The notes: generated by a model not told the origin, from the letters alone. A stretch of 32,544 nucleotides of DNA from an uncultured Bacillota bacterium (GCA_949289785.1 CASEOW010000015.1:1-32544); one strand, 5' to 3'; numbered from the stretch's first letter, positions 16,922 to 28,090 are shown. Made by a program: numbers and translations.

Positions 16922-16998
16922 ATAAAAACTTATAATTTAAAATAAAATTAATTATCTAAAATTATAATAATATAAAAACTATAAAATTTTTAATAGAA

Positions 16999-18837
16999 TT
17001 ATTCTTCTATGTCATTTGTTAAAGGATTATTTTTAAAATATTCTTTTATTGTTTGTGCTAAAGAAGCGTTAATGCCAGGAACTGTCTCTAATAATGAAAT
17101 GTCAGCTTTTGCTATTTCAGAGCTAGAATTAAATGCCTTAAGTAAAGCGTCTCTTTTCTTAGGACCTATTCCTTTTATATTATCTAAAGGGGAACGAGTT
17201 TGCTTTTTAGTTCTTATGTTTCTATGATATGTGATTGCAAATCTGTGTGCTTCATCTCTAATTCTTTGTAGTAACTTAAGTTCACAACTTGCAAATTTTA
17301 AAATTACAGGATTATGAGAATTAGGAATAAATACTTCTTCTATTCGCTTTGCAAGACTAATCATTTGAATTTCATTTTGAAGATTAAAACTTTCTAGTAT
17401 TTCATAACAAGAAGAAAGTTGCCCTTTGCCACCATCAATTATAATTAAATTAGGTTTTTCAGAAAAACTTTCACCATTTTTGTTTACATATCTTGTAAGT
17501 CTTCTAGTAAGTGCCTCTTTTAAAGAAGCAAAATCATTAGAGCCTTTCACTGTTTTAATTTTAAATTTTCTATAATCTTTTTTACTAGGTTCTCCATTTT
17601 TAAATACAACCATTGAACAAACTTTATTTGTTCCGCTTATATTAGATATATCATAACATTCCATTCTTAATGGAACCTCTTTTAAAGATAATTTTTCCTT
17701 TAAAAGTTTGCAAGCACCTATAGTGTTATTGTATTTTAATTTATTTTTTTCTAAATTTTTGTCTAAATATTCTTTTGCATTTTCACATGCCATTTTAAGC
17801 AAAGTTTTGTTGATTCCATGTGGATTTGTTATTATGTTTATTTTCTTTTCAAATAATTTTTGTAATATTTCTTTGTCCGGTATATCATGTGATAATATAA
17901 TGTCTTTTGGCAGTAATTTATCAGTGTAAAATTGATATAAAAAATTAAAAAGGGTTTGACTTTCATCAAATTCTGCGTCTTGAATAGGGTATGAGTATAT
18001 GCCTAAAACTTTTCCACCTCTAACAGCCATATAAGTTATTACGCTGTCAATTCCATTATTTAAAAGATAAAATATATCTTTACTAACATCTTTTGGAAGA
18101 TTAGCAACAATTTTTTGTTTTAGTTTAGCAATCATTTTCAATCTATCTCTTAAAATAAGAGCATTTTCAAAATTTTCAGTTTCTGCACAAGTGTTCATTT
18201 TTTCAGTTAATATTTTTTCTATTTCTTCATCATTACCATTTAAAAAATTGATTACTTTGTTAATTTCTTTACGATAATCTTCAATAGAAATTTTTTTAGT
18301 GCATGGTGCAGTGCATAAACCTAAGCTATAGTTTAAACATTCTCTTTTAGCAATAGAAGTTGAAGTAATTTTATTATTACAAGTTCTTATTTTAAATGCG
18401 TAACCAATAGTTTTTAAAATTTCTCGTGCATCTAGTCCAGCAAAGTAAGGTCCAAAGTATTTTGCACCATCTTTTTTAACTTTTCTAGTAATCTCTAATT
18501 TAGGAAAAGGTTGTTTTAAATCAATTTTAATATATGGAAATTGTTTTCCATCTTTAAGCAAGATATTGTAAAAAGGTTGGTGTTTTTTTATTAAATTACT
18601 TTCAAGAGCTAAAGCATCCATTTCAGACATGGTGATATGATATTCAAAATCGTCGACATTATCTACCATTGCTTGAACTTTACTTTGTTTTGGAGAATTT
18701 CTAAAGTATTGACTTACTCTGTTTTTTAAGTTTTTAGCTTTTCCAACATAAATAACTATACCATCTTTGTCTTTCATGACATAAACACCGGGTTTAGTGG
18801 TTAAATTTTTAAGTTTATCTTTAATTTTATCGTTCAT
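16999..18837 (-). CDS. uvrC: Excinuclease ABC subunit C
   Basis: Makes the two incisions around bulky DNA lesions in nucleotide excision repair with UvrA and UvrB. 612 aa, normal length. The N-terminal GIY-YIG nuclease spans residues ~13-95 (KPGVYVMKD, IVIYVGKAKNLKNRV). A UvrB-binding UVR motif lies near residue 200, and a C-terminal RNase H-like nuclease follows (MECYDISNISG, IIDGGKGQLSSC). A tandem helix-hairpin-helix DNA-binding segment (IKGIGPKKRDALL, VPGINASLAQTI) ends the protein. A four-Cys cluster near residues 155-180 (TCNNK, ECLNYSLGLCTAPC) is typical. The ATG lacks a ribosome binding site and lies 7 nt after a TATACT. Confidence 0.96.
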   Translation of the reverse strand: MNDKIKDKLKNLTTKPGVYVMKDKDGIVIYVGKAKNLKNRVSQYFRNSPKQSKVQAMVDNVDDFEYHITMSEMDALALESNLIKKHQPFYNILLKDGKQFPYIKIDLKQPFPKLEITRKVKKDGAKYFGPYFAGLDAREILKTIGYAFKIRTCNNKITSTSIAKRECLNYSLGLCTAPCTKKISIEDYRKEINKVINFLNGNDEEIEKILTEKMNTCAETENFENALILRDRLKMIAKLKQKIVANLPKDVSKDIFYLLNNGIDSVITYMAVRGGKVLGIYSYPIQDAEFDESQTLFNFLYQFYTDKLLPKDIILSHDIPDKEILQKLFEKKINIITNPHGINKTLLKMACENAKEYLDKNLEKNKLKYNNTIGACKLLKEKLSLKEVPLRMECYDISNISGTNKVCSMVVFKNGEPSKKDYRKFKIKTVKGSNDFASLKEALTRRLTRYVNKNGESFSEKPNLIIIDGGKGQLSSCYEILESFNLQNEIQMISLAKRIEEVFIPNSHNPVILKFASCELKLLQRIRDEAHRFAITYHRNIRTKKQTRSPLDNIKGIGPKKRDALLKAFNSSSEIAKADISLLETVPGINASLAQTIKEYFKNNPLTNDIEE

Positions 18838-18844
18838 AATTATT

Positions 18845-18872
18845 AGTATATACTTTTATCAAAATAATACAA
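18845..18872 (-). promoter_or_regulatory. Promoter of uvrC, leaderless arrangement
   Basis: On the minus strand TATACT (18850-18845) ends 7 nt before the uvrC ATG (18837). TTGTAT at 18872-18867 gives a 16-nt spacer. No Shine-Dalgarno sequence is present. Confidence 0.5.
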
Positions 18873-18936
18873 AATAAAATAATATAAAGCTAATTTTATT
18901 TTTTAATTAAAATCAAATTTTATGTTAATTCGAAAT

Positions 18937-18971
18937 AAAAAAAACGACAAAAATTTGTCATTTGTCGTTTT
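18937..18971 (-). terminator. Terminator of hisS
   Basis: On the minus strand AAAACGACAAA pairs with TTTGTCGTTTT across a 9-nt loop (plus coordinates 18941-18951 and 18961-18971) and is followed by further T. The stem overlaps the last bases of the hisS stop codon. Confidence 0.85.
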
Positions 18972-20289
18972 AATTATTATTTATTTTTTTTACAATATCT
19001 TCTTTTGATAAAATTATTTGTTCTCCAGTTGTCATATTCTTTAAAGGATACAATTCACTTGCAACTTCATTTTCACCAACTATAATGATATAAGGAACTT
19101 GAGATTTATTCGCATCTTTCATTTTTGATTTAAAAGATTTGTTTGAATAATTTGTTTGACATAGTATATTATTTGCTTTTAAGTATGCCTCTAAAATTAG
19201 ACAATCTTTTATAGTTTCACCTAATGGAATAATTTCTATTTTGTTTAAAGAAGGTTTTATTGGGGGTAGTAAGTTGTTTTTATCAAGTAAGTCAAATAAT
19301 CTAGTAATACCAACGCTTATTCCTACTCCTGGCATTTTTTGCTGAGAGAAGTATCCAGTTAAGTTATCGTATCTACCACCAGCACAAATTGCACCAAATT
19401 CGGGGTGAGAAATCATTATTGTTTCAAAAACTGTTCCGGTATAATAATTATGACCTCTTATGATAGATAAATCTAAAATATATTTGGTTTTATCAAGTTT
19501 ATAAGCATTTAAATAAGTATTTAATTCTTCTAGTTGTGCAACTCCTAATTTGAAAGTTTCATTGTTAGAAATATTTTTTATTTCATTTAGTATATTTTCA
19601 AAGTTTCCTTTTTTCTCTGTTAAGTTAATTAATTTTAAAGCATCTTCATGTTTAACACTTAAATCTTCTAATGATAAAATTGCGTTTTCTTTTCCTATTT
19701 TTCCAACTTTATCAAGTATTATAAGTATTTCAGAAATAATATCAGAATATCCTAAATCTTCACAATATCCAAATAAAATATTTCTATTAGAGATTTGAAT
19801 TAAAATATCTTGAATGTTTATAGCATTAAAAATATCAATTATTAACTTAATGCACTCTGCGTCTGCTGGAATAGGTAAGTCATCAAAGCCTACTATATCC
19901 GCGTCGCATTGATAGAGTTCTCTAAATCTTCCTTTTTGTGGTTTTTCTCCTCTAAAAACTTTTCCTATTTGAAATCTTTTGAATGGGAAGATAAGATTAT
20001 CTTTTTCCATGCTGACAAACCTTGCTAGAGGAACAGTTAAATCATATCTCATACATAAATCATTGTCGCCTTTTTTAAATCTATAAACTTCTTTATCTAC
20101 TTCTCCACCACTTTTGGCTAAAAGAACATCGCTATACTCTAAAATAGGGGTGTCAAGAGGTAAAAAACTATTATTTAAAAAAACTTGTTTTATTTTTTCT
20201 AAATAATTATCAAATATGATTTGTTTAGAAGGCAATAATTCCATAAAGCCTGACAATTTTCGAGGAATTATTAAGTTTTTACTATTCAT
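18970..20289 (-). CDS. hisS: Histidine-tRNA ligase
   Basis: Charges tRNA-His with histidine. 439 aa, close to the usual length. Class II motifs are in order: motif 1 region PLDTPILEY (about 41-49), MRYDLTVPLARFVS near 76-89, motif 2 RGEKPQKGRFREL near 113-125, the histidine-specific RGHNYYTGTVFE near 264-275, and AICAGGRYDNLTG near 283-295. A C-terminal anticodon-binding domain follows. AAGGAG supports the start. In many Bacillota hisS precedes aspS; here uvrC follows instead, after its own promoter and a terminator. No T-box leader is evident upstream, only AT-rich sequence and the DnaA-box cluster. Confidence 0.96.
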   Translation of the reverse strand: MNSKNLIIPRKLSGFMELLPSKQIIFDNYLEKIKQVFLNNSFLPLDTPILEYSDVLLAKSGGEVDKEVYRFKKGDNDLCMRYDLTVPLARFVSMEKDNLIFPFKRFQIGKVFRGEKPQKGRFRELYQCDADIVGFDDLPIPADAECIKLIIDIFNAINIQDILIQISNRNILFGYCEDLGYSDIISEILIILDKVGKIGKENAILSLEDLSVKHEDALKLINLTEKKGNFENILNEIKNISNNETFKLGVAQLEELNTYLNAYKLDKTKYILDLSIIRGHNYYTGTVFETIMISHPEFGAICAGGRYDNLTGYFSQQKMPGVGISVGITRLFDLLDKNNLLPPIKPSLNKIEIIPLGETIKDCLILEAYLKANNILCQTNYSNKSFKSKMKDANKSQVPYIIIVGENEVASELYPLKNMTTGEQIILSKEDIVKKINNN

Positions 20290-20459
20290 AAAATCTCCTT
20301 TCAGTTTATATAATTTTATTGTAGTTTCGAAGCTTACTATTTTGTTTTTAACTGATATTTTGGGGTAAAATTATTTAATTAATAATGTTTTAGGTATTTT
20401 TATAACACTTTTTTTTGCAGTGCATTTTTGAAAAAATATTACAAAATTGAAAAAAAAAT

Positions 20460-20690
20460 AATTTTGTTATCCACAAACAGTTATCCACATTTCCACAAGT
20501 AAATAATTATACAAAACCATTTATTTTTATGCATAATATGGATTTTTTAAGTTAAAATGTGGAAAACTCAGTAAGTTATCCACATTTCCACAGTTATTTT
20601 TTGCTAAAATAGCTTGTTTTTGTGATATTTTTTTATTTTTAGACTGTAAATGTGAATAAATTTCTTAATTATTTGTTGATAAGTTATGGT
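20460..20690 (+). other. DnaA-box cluster: candidate oriC or DnaA-titration site
   Basis: The 464-bp gap between hisS and helD holds no gene but many DnaA-box-like 9-mers. Perfect TTATCCACA occurs on the plus strand at 20467-20475, 20481-20489 and 20576-20584, and TTATTCACA on the minus strand at 20651-20659. Near matches are TTTTCCACA on the minus strand (20558-20566), TTTCCACA at 20490 and 20585, and TTATCAACA on the minus strand (20674-20682). The 18-mer GTTATCCACATTTCCACA occurs exactly at 20480 and 20575. Flanks are extremely AT-rich, as a DNA-unwinding element would be. No dnaA is in the window, and helD/gyrA/gyrB would be transcribed toward this site, so oriC is plausible but not proven. 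Confidence 0.65.
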
Positions 20691-20753
20691 ATTTTTTTTA
20701 TTTATACATTTTATTGTATAATCTATTCAATATTTTTAAAAGAATATTTATAA

Positions 20754-22820
20754 TTATACTTTTTGTAAAGAAATATTTTTCAAAAATGTTGATGGCGTTT
20801 TTGTTGTTATAAAGAATAATTTGTGTAATGCGCGTGTTGATGAAACATATAATATATTTTTATCAATTGTATTAAAATAGTTTTCTTCTGTTGCATTTGG
20901 AATTATAACTGCGTCAAATTCTATACCTTTCGCTGTTGCACAAGTAGTAATTAATACTCTATTGTTATAATCTTCTGGTTGTTCAATTATTTTGCAATTA
21001 ATATATTTTTTAAGTTCACTGCCAATTTCTTTTGCTTCTTTATTGCATTTACATACAATCGCTATATGTTCGAAATTATTACATTGTTTTTCGATAATTT
21101 CTTTAATTAACTGTGCTTGTTTTGTTGTTTGGTATAGTTTTGGTTCTTCTCCATTTCTATTAACAAATTCAACATCACTTAAATTTATTAGATTATTTGC
21201 AAATTGAGCTATTTGTTTTGTAGAACGATATGTCTTTTTAAGTTCTAATAGTTTGCAACCAAGGAAATCTGCTGTTATTTGGAGATAATCATTTGATACA
21301 TTTTTTTCAATACATTGATTAACATCTCCAACAACTATACAAGGGCAGTTCCAAAGTTTTTTAAATAGATATATATCAACAGGTGTGAAATCTTGCATTT
21401 CATCAATTATTAAATATTTTGCTGAAAAATCATGTTCAAAACCATAAAGATAATATTTAATAGCAAGCATTGTTCCTTTGTCCATATATTTAATTGTATT
21501 GCCCTTATGATACTTTAAATCTTCTCTTGCCATAAATATTTCAAATATCTTGTCTACATCTCTTATAGGTAAAAATTTATAAATAATTCTTTTAAATCTT
21601 TCTTTTAAGGCGTTGTTTTGTTCTTTTGTATAATGTCGTTCTTCCGAGAAAACCATAGCATATTGCCAAGCTATTTTATTTATTCTTTCATATAAATCTA
21701 AACCTTTAAATGTTTTAAAGAATAAATCTTTTGTTTGTTCTGCTGTAAATTCTATTTTTTTCTTATTTCCATCTAAATCTTCACCAACTACATAAGTTAA
21801 AGTTTGAGGGGAGAAGGTTTCTAAGAATGGTCCTCTTAAGAATCTTAAAAGGTTGTCTAAATATTCATAAGAAGATTTATATGATATTTCGTTTAAATCT
21901 TCCTGTTTTGGTTTTGTAGCAATTTCATCAAGCATACTCTCTCTTGTTTGTATAGGTTTTTTTAATTCTGCTCTTGCTATTTGTGCAAAAGTTGTCTCTA
22001 CTAGATTATCTTCTCCTAATTGTGGCAAAACATCTGAAATATAACTTGAAAAAATATTGTTAGGGGATATTATTAAAATATCATTACTTTTTATAGTACC
22101 TCTATATTTATATAGAAGATATGCAGCTCTATGTAAAGCTATTGAAGTTTTTCCAGAGCCAGCAATTCCTTGAACGAGCATATTTTCAGTTTTATCTTTT
22201 CTTACTATTTCATTTTGTTCTTTTTGTATAGAAGAAACAATTTGTTTCATTTTAATAGATACATTATGTGATAAAATTTCTTGTAATATCTCGTCATTAA
22301 TCGTCATATCTGTTTCAAAATATGACAAAAGTTTTCCGTCTTCTATTTTATACTGTCTTTTTAATGATATAATTCCGCCATAAGTTTTTCCATCTGCAAC
22401 ATAAGAAGCGTTTCCTAAGTTATAATCATAATACATTGAACATATTGGTGCTCTCCAATCTGCAACATAAACATGATTATTATGAATTACATTTCCTATT
22501 CCTATATAAATTTTTTGAACTTTCTTTTTATTATCAGGTTCAAAATTTATTCTTGCAAAATATGGTGATTTTTTTTGATTTTGTAATCTTTGGTTTTCTT
22601 TATAAATAGATTTTTCAATATTTTCATAATCTGCTATAGATGAATAAACTTGTGATAAATCCCCGCCACGGCTTATTTCTGAATATTCATCACTCAATTC
22701 TTTCTTTTTTTGAGTAAATTCTTGTTCGTAACTTTTAAGTTTTTCACTATTTTGTTCTATTTTTTTGTTTAATATTTTTTTTGTTTTTTCTAAATATTCA
22801 TTTTCATTTATTTGTGGCAT
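20754..22820 (-). CDS. helD: HelD-family RNA polymerase recycling ATPase
   Basis: UvrD-like SF1 ATPase that in Bacillus subtilis enters the RNA polymerase channels and frees stalled enzyme from nucleic acid. 688 aa. An N-terminal coiled coil rich in Lys/Glu (about residues 5-60) is the arm that enters the secondary channel. VQGIAGSGKTSIALHRAAYL (about 213-232) is Walker A, LIIDEMQDF near residue 475 is Walker B, and YRSTKQIAQ and ATAKGIEFDAVI are later helicase motifs. A large insertion between motifs is typical of HelD. The ribosome binding site is GGGAG. It has a strong promoter and a ~200-nt leader containing a perfect cloverleaf structure. Confidence 0.9.
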   Translation of the reverse strand: MPQINENEYLEKTKKILNKKIEQNSEKLKSYEQEFTQKKKELSDEYSEISRGGDLSQVYSSIADYENIEKSIYKENQRLQNQKKSPYFARINFEPDNKKKVQKIYIGIGNVIHNNHVYVADWRAPICSMYYDYNLGNASYVADGKTYGGIISLKRQYKIEDGKLLSYFETDMTINDEILQEILSHNVSIKMKQIVSSIQKEQNEIVRKDKTENMLVQGIAGSGKTSIALHRAAYLLYKYRGTIKSNDILIISPNNIFSSYISDVLPQLGEDNLVETTFAQIARAELKKPIQTRESMLDEIATKPKQEDLNEISYKSSYEYLDNLLRFLRGPFLETFSPQTLTYVVGEDLDGNKKKIEFTAEQTKDLFFKTFKGLDLYERINKIAWQYAMVFSEERHYTKEQNNALKERFKRIIYKFLPIRDVDKIFEIFMAREDLKYHKGNTIKYMDKGTMLAIKYYLYGFEHDFSAKYLIIDEMQDFTPVDIYLFKKLWNCPCIVVGDVNQCIEKNVSNDYLQITADFLGCKLLELKKTYRSTKQIAQFANNLINLSDVEFVNRNGEEPKLYQTTKQAQLIKEIIEKQCNNFEHIAIVCKCNKEAKEIGSELKKYINCKIIEQPEDYNNRVLITTCATAKGIEFDAVIIPNATEENYFNTIDKNILYVSSTRALHKLFFITTKTPSTFLKNISLQKV

Positions 22821-22841
22821 AATTTTCTCCCTTTTAAAAGA

Positions 22842-22930
22842 GCTGTGAAGAGGTGAGTATTTTACTCACCTTGTTAAGTTGAATATCAACTTAACACATT
22901 TTTAACTTAGGTTAAAAATGACTTCACAGC
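22842..22930 (-). other. Perfect three-armed cloverleaf in the helD leader
   Basis: Four perfect inverted repeats nest as a four-way junction. The outer stem GCTGTGAAG/CTTCACAGC (22842-22850 with 22922-22930) has 9 bp. Arm 1 is AGGTGAGTA/TACTCACCT (22851-22859 with 22863-22871, loop TTT). Arm 2 is TGTTAAGTTGA/TCAACTTAACA (22872-22882 with 22886-22896, loop ATA). Arm 3 is CATTTTTAAC/GTTAAAAATG (22897-22906 with 22911-22920, loop TTAG). Only A22921 is unpaired at the junction: 39 pairs in 89 nt. On the minus strand it lies within the helD 5' leader and ends about 11 nt before the ribosome binding site. It lacks a T run, so it is not a simple terminator. Confidence 0.85.
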
Positions 22931-23025
22931 CCAAAATAGACTAAAGGCAAATATTAAATTTAAAAACTAAACAAAATATCTAATTAGTCTTGTAAAATAG
23001 ACTTATAAAGTCCTATTGATTGTAT

Positions 23026-23054
23026 AGGATAGCATTTTTTGATATTAATGTCAA
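23026..23054 (-). promoter_or_regulatory. Promoter of helD
   Basis: On the minus strand there is a perfect TTGACA (23054-23049), a 17-nt spacer and TATCCT (23031-23026) preceded by an extended TGC. Predicted start near 23019, giving a leader of about 200 nt before the helD ATG at 22820. Confidence 0.75.
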
Positions 23055-23095
23055 GTTTTTGCTAAGATTAAAGCTAATCATTACAATAATTAAAT

Positions 23096-25711
23096 TTATT
23101 CTTCTTCAGAGTTGTTATCTTGATTTAATTCATTTTGTAAAATATCATCGTTTTCTTGATTGTTATTTTCTTCAATTTGGTTATCAATATTATCTAAAAC
23201 AGCTCTAAAACTTTGACTTTCTTCAGTTAATTCGTTATTATCATCAGAATTTTCATTTTCTTCTTTTTTAACAAGGGCGACAGTAACAATCTTGTTTTCA
23301 TCCTTAAGTTTCATTACTTTTACGCCTTGACTAACTCTAGAAAGTGAACTAATTTGATTAACAGGAGTTCTAATGATAATTCCATTGTCCGCAATAAGCA
23401 TAATGTCTTCATCTTCAAAAGATTGTTTTAATGAAGCTAAAGGTCCTGTTTTAGAGTTAAATATACCTGCTTTAACACCCATACCACCTCTGCTTTGAAG
23501 TCTGTATTCTGAAACATTGCTTCTTTTTCCATATCCTTTTTCAGAAATGGTTACTATTTGTGAATCTCCTTTAACAACAGCCATATCAACAATATAATCA
23601 TCATTTGTTAGTTTTAAACTTCTAACACCTTGACTATCACGTCCCATAGAGCGAACATCATTTTCACTAAATCTTATACATTTTCCATTATGTGAAGCAA
23701 TAAGTATATCATCATCACCATCACTAAGTTCAACTCCAATAAGTTCATCTCCATCAAGAAGGTGAATAGCTTTTTTGCCAACTTTTCTTATTGAAACAAA
23801 TTCTTCAATTTTAGTCTTTTTTATAAGACCATTTCTAGTAGCCATAATGAAGTATCCTTGGTCTTCGTCTTTTCTTGGAATTAAGGTTGTAACTTTTTCT
23901 CCTTCATCAAGCATTAAAAGGTTGATAACAGCTCTACCTTTAGCAGTTCTTTGAGCTTCAGGAATTTCATAAGCTTTAATGCAATAAACTTTACCTTTGT
24001 TAGTAAAGAAAAGTAAATCATCATGTGTATTTGTTATAAACATGTTTTTCACAAAATCTTCTTCTTTTGTTTTGTGTGCAGTTATTCCTACTCCACCACG
24101 ATTTTGAGCTTTATATTCACTTGTTGACATTCTTTTGATATATCCCTGATTAGTTAAAGATACAACAACATCTTCTTTTTCAATTAAATCAGCAATGTCA
24201 ATACCACCAGCATCAAGACTTATTTCAGTTTTTCTTTCATCTCCATATTGTTCTTTAATTTGTTCAAAACCATCTCTTAAAATTTTAAGAACTCTTTCTG
24301 GACGAGCTAAAATATCTTCAAGGTCAGTGATTAAGTCTTCAAGTTCTCTAAGTTCTTCATTAAGTTTTTCAACTTCGAGTGAAGTTAATTTAGAAAGTTT
24401 CATTTCTAGTATTGCATTTGCTTGTATATCATCGAGTTCGAAATTTTGAGTTAATTTCAAAAGAGCATCTTGTCTATCTTTTGAAGATTTGATTATTTTA
24501 ATAACTTTGTCAATGTTAGCAAGGGCAATAACTAAACCTTTTACAATGTGTTCTCTTTCTTTTGCTTTTTTAAGGTCAAATTCAGTTTTTCTTTTTAATA
24601 CTTCTTTTTGATGTTCAAGGTAATAATAAAGCATTTCCTTTAAATTTAAAATTCTAGGTTGACCTTCAACAAGAGCTAAGAAAATAATTCCGCTTCCTTT
24701 TTGTAGTTGAGTTTGTTTATAGAGACTGTTAAGAACTACTTGTGCATTAAAATCTTTTTTAACATCAATTACAATTCTCATACCTCGTCTATCTGACTCT
24801 TCTTTTATATCACTAATACCTTCAAGTTTTTTATTTTTAACAAGGTCAGCAATTTGAATAATAAGTTGAGCTTTATTTACTTGATAAGGAAGTTCAGTAA
24901 TTATAATTCTACTCTTGCCATTAGAAGATTCTTCAATTTCTGCTTTACCTCTAACAACTACGCCACCTCTGCCAGTTTTGTAAGCATGTTTAACAGCAAC
25001 TCGTCCCATGATAATTCCACCAGTAGGGAAGTCAGGAGCTGGAATAATTTTAATAAGTTCGTCTATATGAATATCAGGATTGTCTATAAGAGCTTGTAAG
25101 CCTGTTAAAACCTCTGTTAAATTGTGAGGTGGAATATTTGTCGCCATACCAACTGCGATACCATCAGCGCCATTTATAAGTAAATTAGGTATTTTAGAAG
25201 GTAAAACAGCGGGTTGCATTAATGTATTATCAAAGTTAGGATAAAAATCTACTGTTTCTTTGTCAATATCTTCAAGCATAAGCCCTGCGATTTTTGATAA
25301 TCTAGCTTCAGTATAACGCATAGCAGCAGGTGGATCGCCATCTACAGAACCAAAGTTTCCTTGTCCATCAACAAGAGGGTATCTAATAGAGAAATCTTGT
25401 GCAAGTCTAACCATAGCATCATAAACAGAACTATCACCATGAGGGTGATATTTACCCATAACATCACCGACAATTCTAGCACATTTTTTTGTAGGTTTAT
25501 CATAAAAATTATTCATTTCGCCCATAGCATATAAAATTCTTCTATGGACAGGTTTTAAGCCATCTCTTACATCAGGTATGGCACGAGAAACATTAACAGC
25601 CATAGCATAAGAAATAAAAGATTTCTTAAGATTGTCAACTGTATCAACTTTTTCAATTTTAGTATCTTTAAAAATTTCTTCTAAAGATTTTTTACTTTCA
25701 TGTTTATCCAT
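23096..25711 (-). CDS. gyrA: DNA gyrase subunit A
   Basis: Breakage-reunion subunit of gyrase, which adds negative supercoils with GyrB. 871 aa from the chosen start. [10 protein letters not shown] carries the active-site Tyr (about residue 133). The quinolone region reads [10 protein letters not shown], the sensitive type with Ser83 and Asp87 (E. coli numbering). The GyrA-box needed for DNA wrapping reads QNRGGVG, with Val where Lys/Arg is usual. Six beta-pinwheel repeats follow, then an Asn/Asp/Glu-rich tail of ~55 residues. The start MDKHE (25711) is preferred over an upstream in-frame ATG (25726) because GGAGG lies between them. It is 20 bp downstream of the MazG-like gene. Confidence 0.95.
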   Translation of the reverse strand: MDKHESKKSLEEIFKDTKIEKVDTVDNLKKSFISYAMAVNVSRAIPDVRDGLKPVHRRILYAMGEMNNFYDKPTKKCARIVGDVMGKYHPHGDSSVYDAMVRLAQDFSIRYPLVDGQGNFGSVDGDPPAAMRYTEARLSKIAGLMLEDIDKETVDFYPNFDNTLMQPAVLPSKIPNLLINGADGIAVGMATNIPPHNLTEVLTGLQALIDNPDIHIDELIKIIPAPDFPTGGIIMGRVAVKHAYKTGRGGVVVRGKAEIEESSNGKSRIIITELPYQVNKAQLIIQIADLVKNKKLEGISDIKEESDRRGMRIVIDVKKDFNAQVVLNSLYKQTQLQKGSGIIFLALVEGQPRILNLKEMLYYYLEHQKEVLKRKTEFDLKKAKEREHIVKGLVIALANIDKVIKIIKSSKDRQDALLKLTQNFELDDIQANAILEMKLSKLTSLEVEKLNEELRELEDLITDLEDILARPERVLKILRDGFEQIKEQYGDERKTEISLDAGGIDIADLIEKEDVVVSLTNQGYIKRMSTSEYKAQNRGGVGITAHKTKEEDFVKNMFITNTHDDLLFFTNKGKVYCIKAYEIPEAQRTAKGRAVINLLMLDEGEKVTTLIPRKDEDQGYFIMATRNGLIKKTKIEEFVSIRKVGKKAIHLLDGDELIGVELSDGDDDILIASHNGKCIRFSENDVRSMGRDSQGVRSLKLTNDDYIVDMAVVKGDSQIVTISEKGYGKRSNVSEYRLQSRGGMGVKAGIFNSKTGPLASLKQSFEDEDIMLIADNGIIIRTPVNQISSLSRVSQGVKVMKLKDENKIVTVALVKKEENENSDDNNELTEESQSFRAVLDNIDNQIEENNNQENDDILQNELNQDNNSEEE

Positions 25712-25731
25712 AATTCCTCCAGCCATTTGGC

Positions 25732-26052
25732 TTAATTATTATTGTGTTTATCTATATATTCGTTAACTCTTTTTTCAACACGATTGAGTTTATAGTCCAT
25801 TTCTTTTTCAACTTCATTTTTTCCAAACATAAGCTGAATTTGCTGAGCGCATAATAAAACATCAGCAGTTTCTTCAATTATATTTTCTTTTACTTTTTCT
25901 AATTTTTCAGGCTCAAAACTTTTATATCTTAAATATTTACAAAGCTCTTTTGTAAGTTCACTCATTTCTTCAATACACATTCTAATCTGAGCTTCTTTAC
26001 CCCAAGCATCAAAAAGTTTTAAAAATAATTCTTCTTTTTTCTCTTGTTCCAT
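25732..26052 (-). CDS. MazG-like nucleotide pyrophosphohydrolase
   Basis: 106-aa all-alpha NTP-PPase of the MazG/dUTPase-like superfamily. The metal-binding signature is [11 protein letters not shown] (about residues 27-37) with ExxE, followed by [13 protein letters not shown] (about 60-72) with ExxD. Such enzymes hydrolyse non-canonical or excess (d)NTPs to monophosphates. A longer frame exists (start 26097, overlapping gyrB), but GGGAG before ATG 26052 decides this start. It lies between gyrB (13 bp before) and gyrA (20 bp after) in one operon, so it should be expressed with gyrase. Substrate not shown. Confidence 0.85.
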   Translation of the reverse strand: MEQEKKEELFLKLFDAWGKEAQIRMCIEEMSELTKELCKYLRYKSFEPEKLEKVKENIIEETADVLLCAQQIQLMFGKNEVEKEMDYKLNRVEKRVNEYIDKHNNN

Positions 26053-26065
26053 AATAACTCCCGCA

Positions 26066-28015
<1,950 letters not shown>

Positions 28016-28029
28016 TTAGTCTCCTAATA

Positions 28030-28074
28030 AATATATTATATATATTATATATACTATATATATTATATATAATA
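28030..28074. repeat. TA-dinucleotide-rich tract in the gyrB promoter and leader
   Basis: About 45 bp made almost entirely of alternating T and A (ATATATTATATATATTATATATAC and so on). It covers the gyrB -10 box and most of the transcribed leader. Such DNA melts easily under supercoiling. Confidence 0.9.
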
Positions 28075-28090
28075 AGAGAAAAAAAGGCAA
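28062..28090 (-). promoter_or_regulatory. Promoter of the gyrB operon
   Basis: On the minus strand there is TTGCCT (28090-28085), a 17-nt spacer and TATAAT (28067-28062) inside the TA tract. Predicted start near 28055. Other TATAAT-like registers in the tract could also serve. Confidence 0.55.

Noticed and set aside
20290..20460. T-box leader upstream of hisS
   Set aside because: I find no specifier stem, T-box sequence (TGGNACCGCG-like) or antiterminator pair; the region is only AT-rich DNA next to the DnaA boxes.
22842..22930. Cloverleaf as a tRNA or simple terminator
   Set aside because: The loops are 3-4 nt with no anticodon or T-loop consensus, and no T run follows the structure on either strand.
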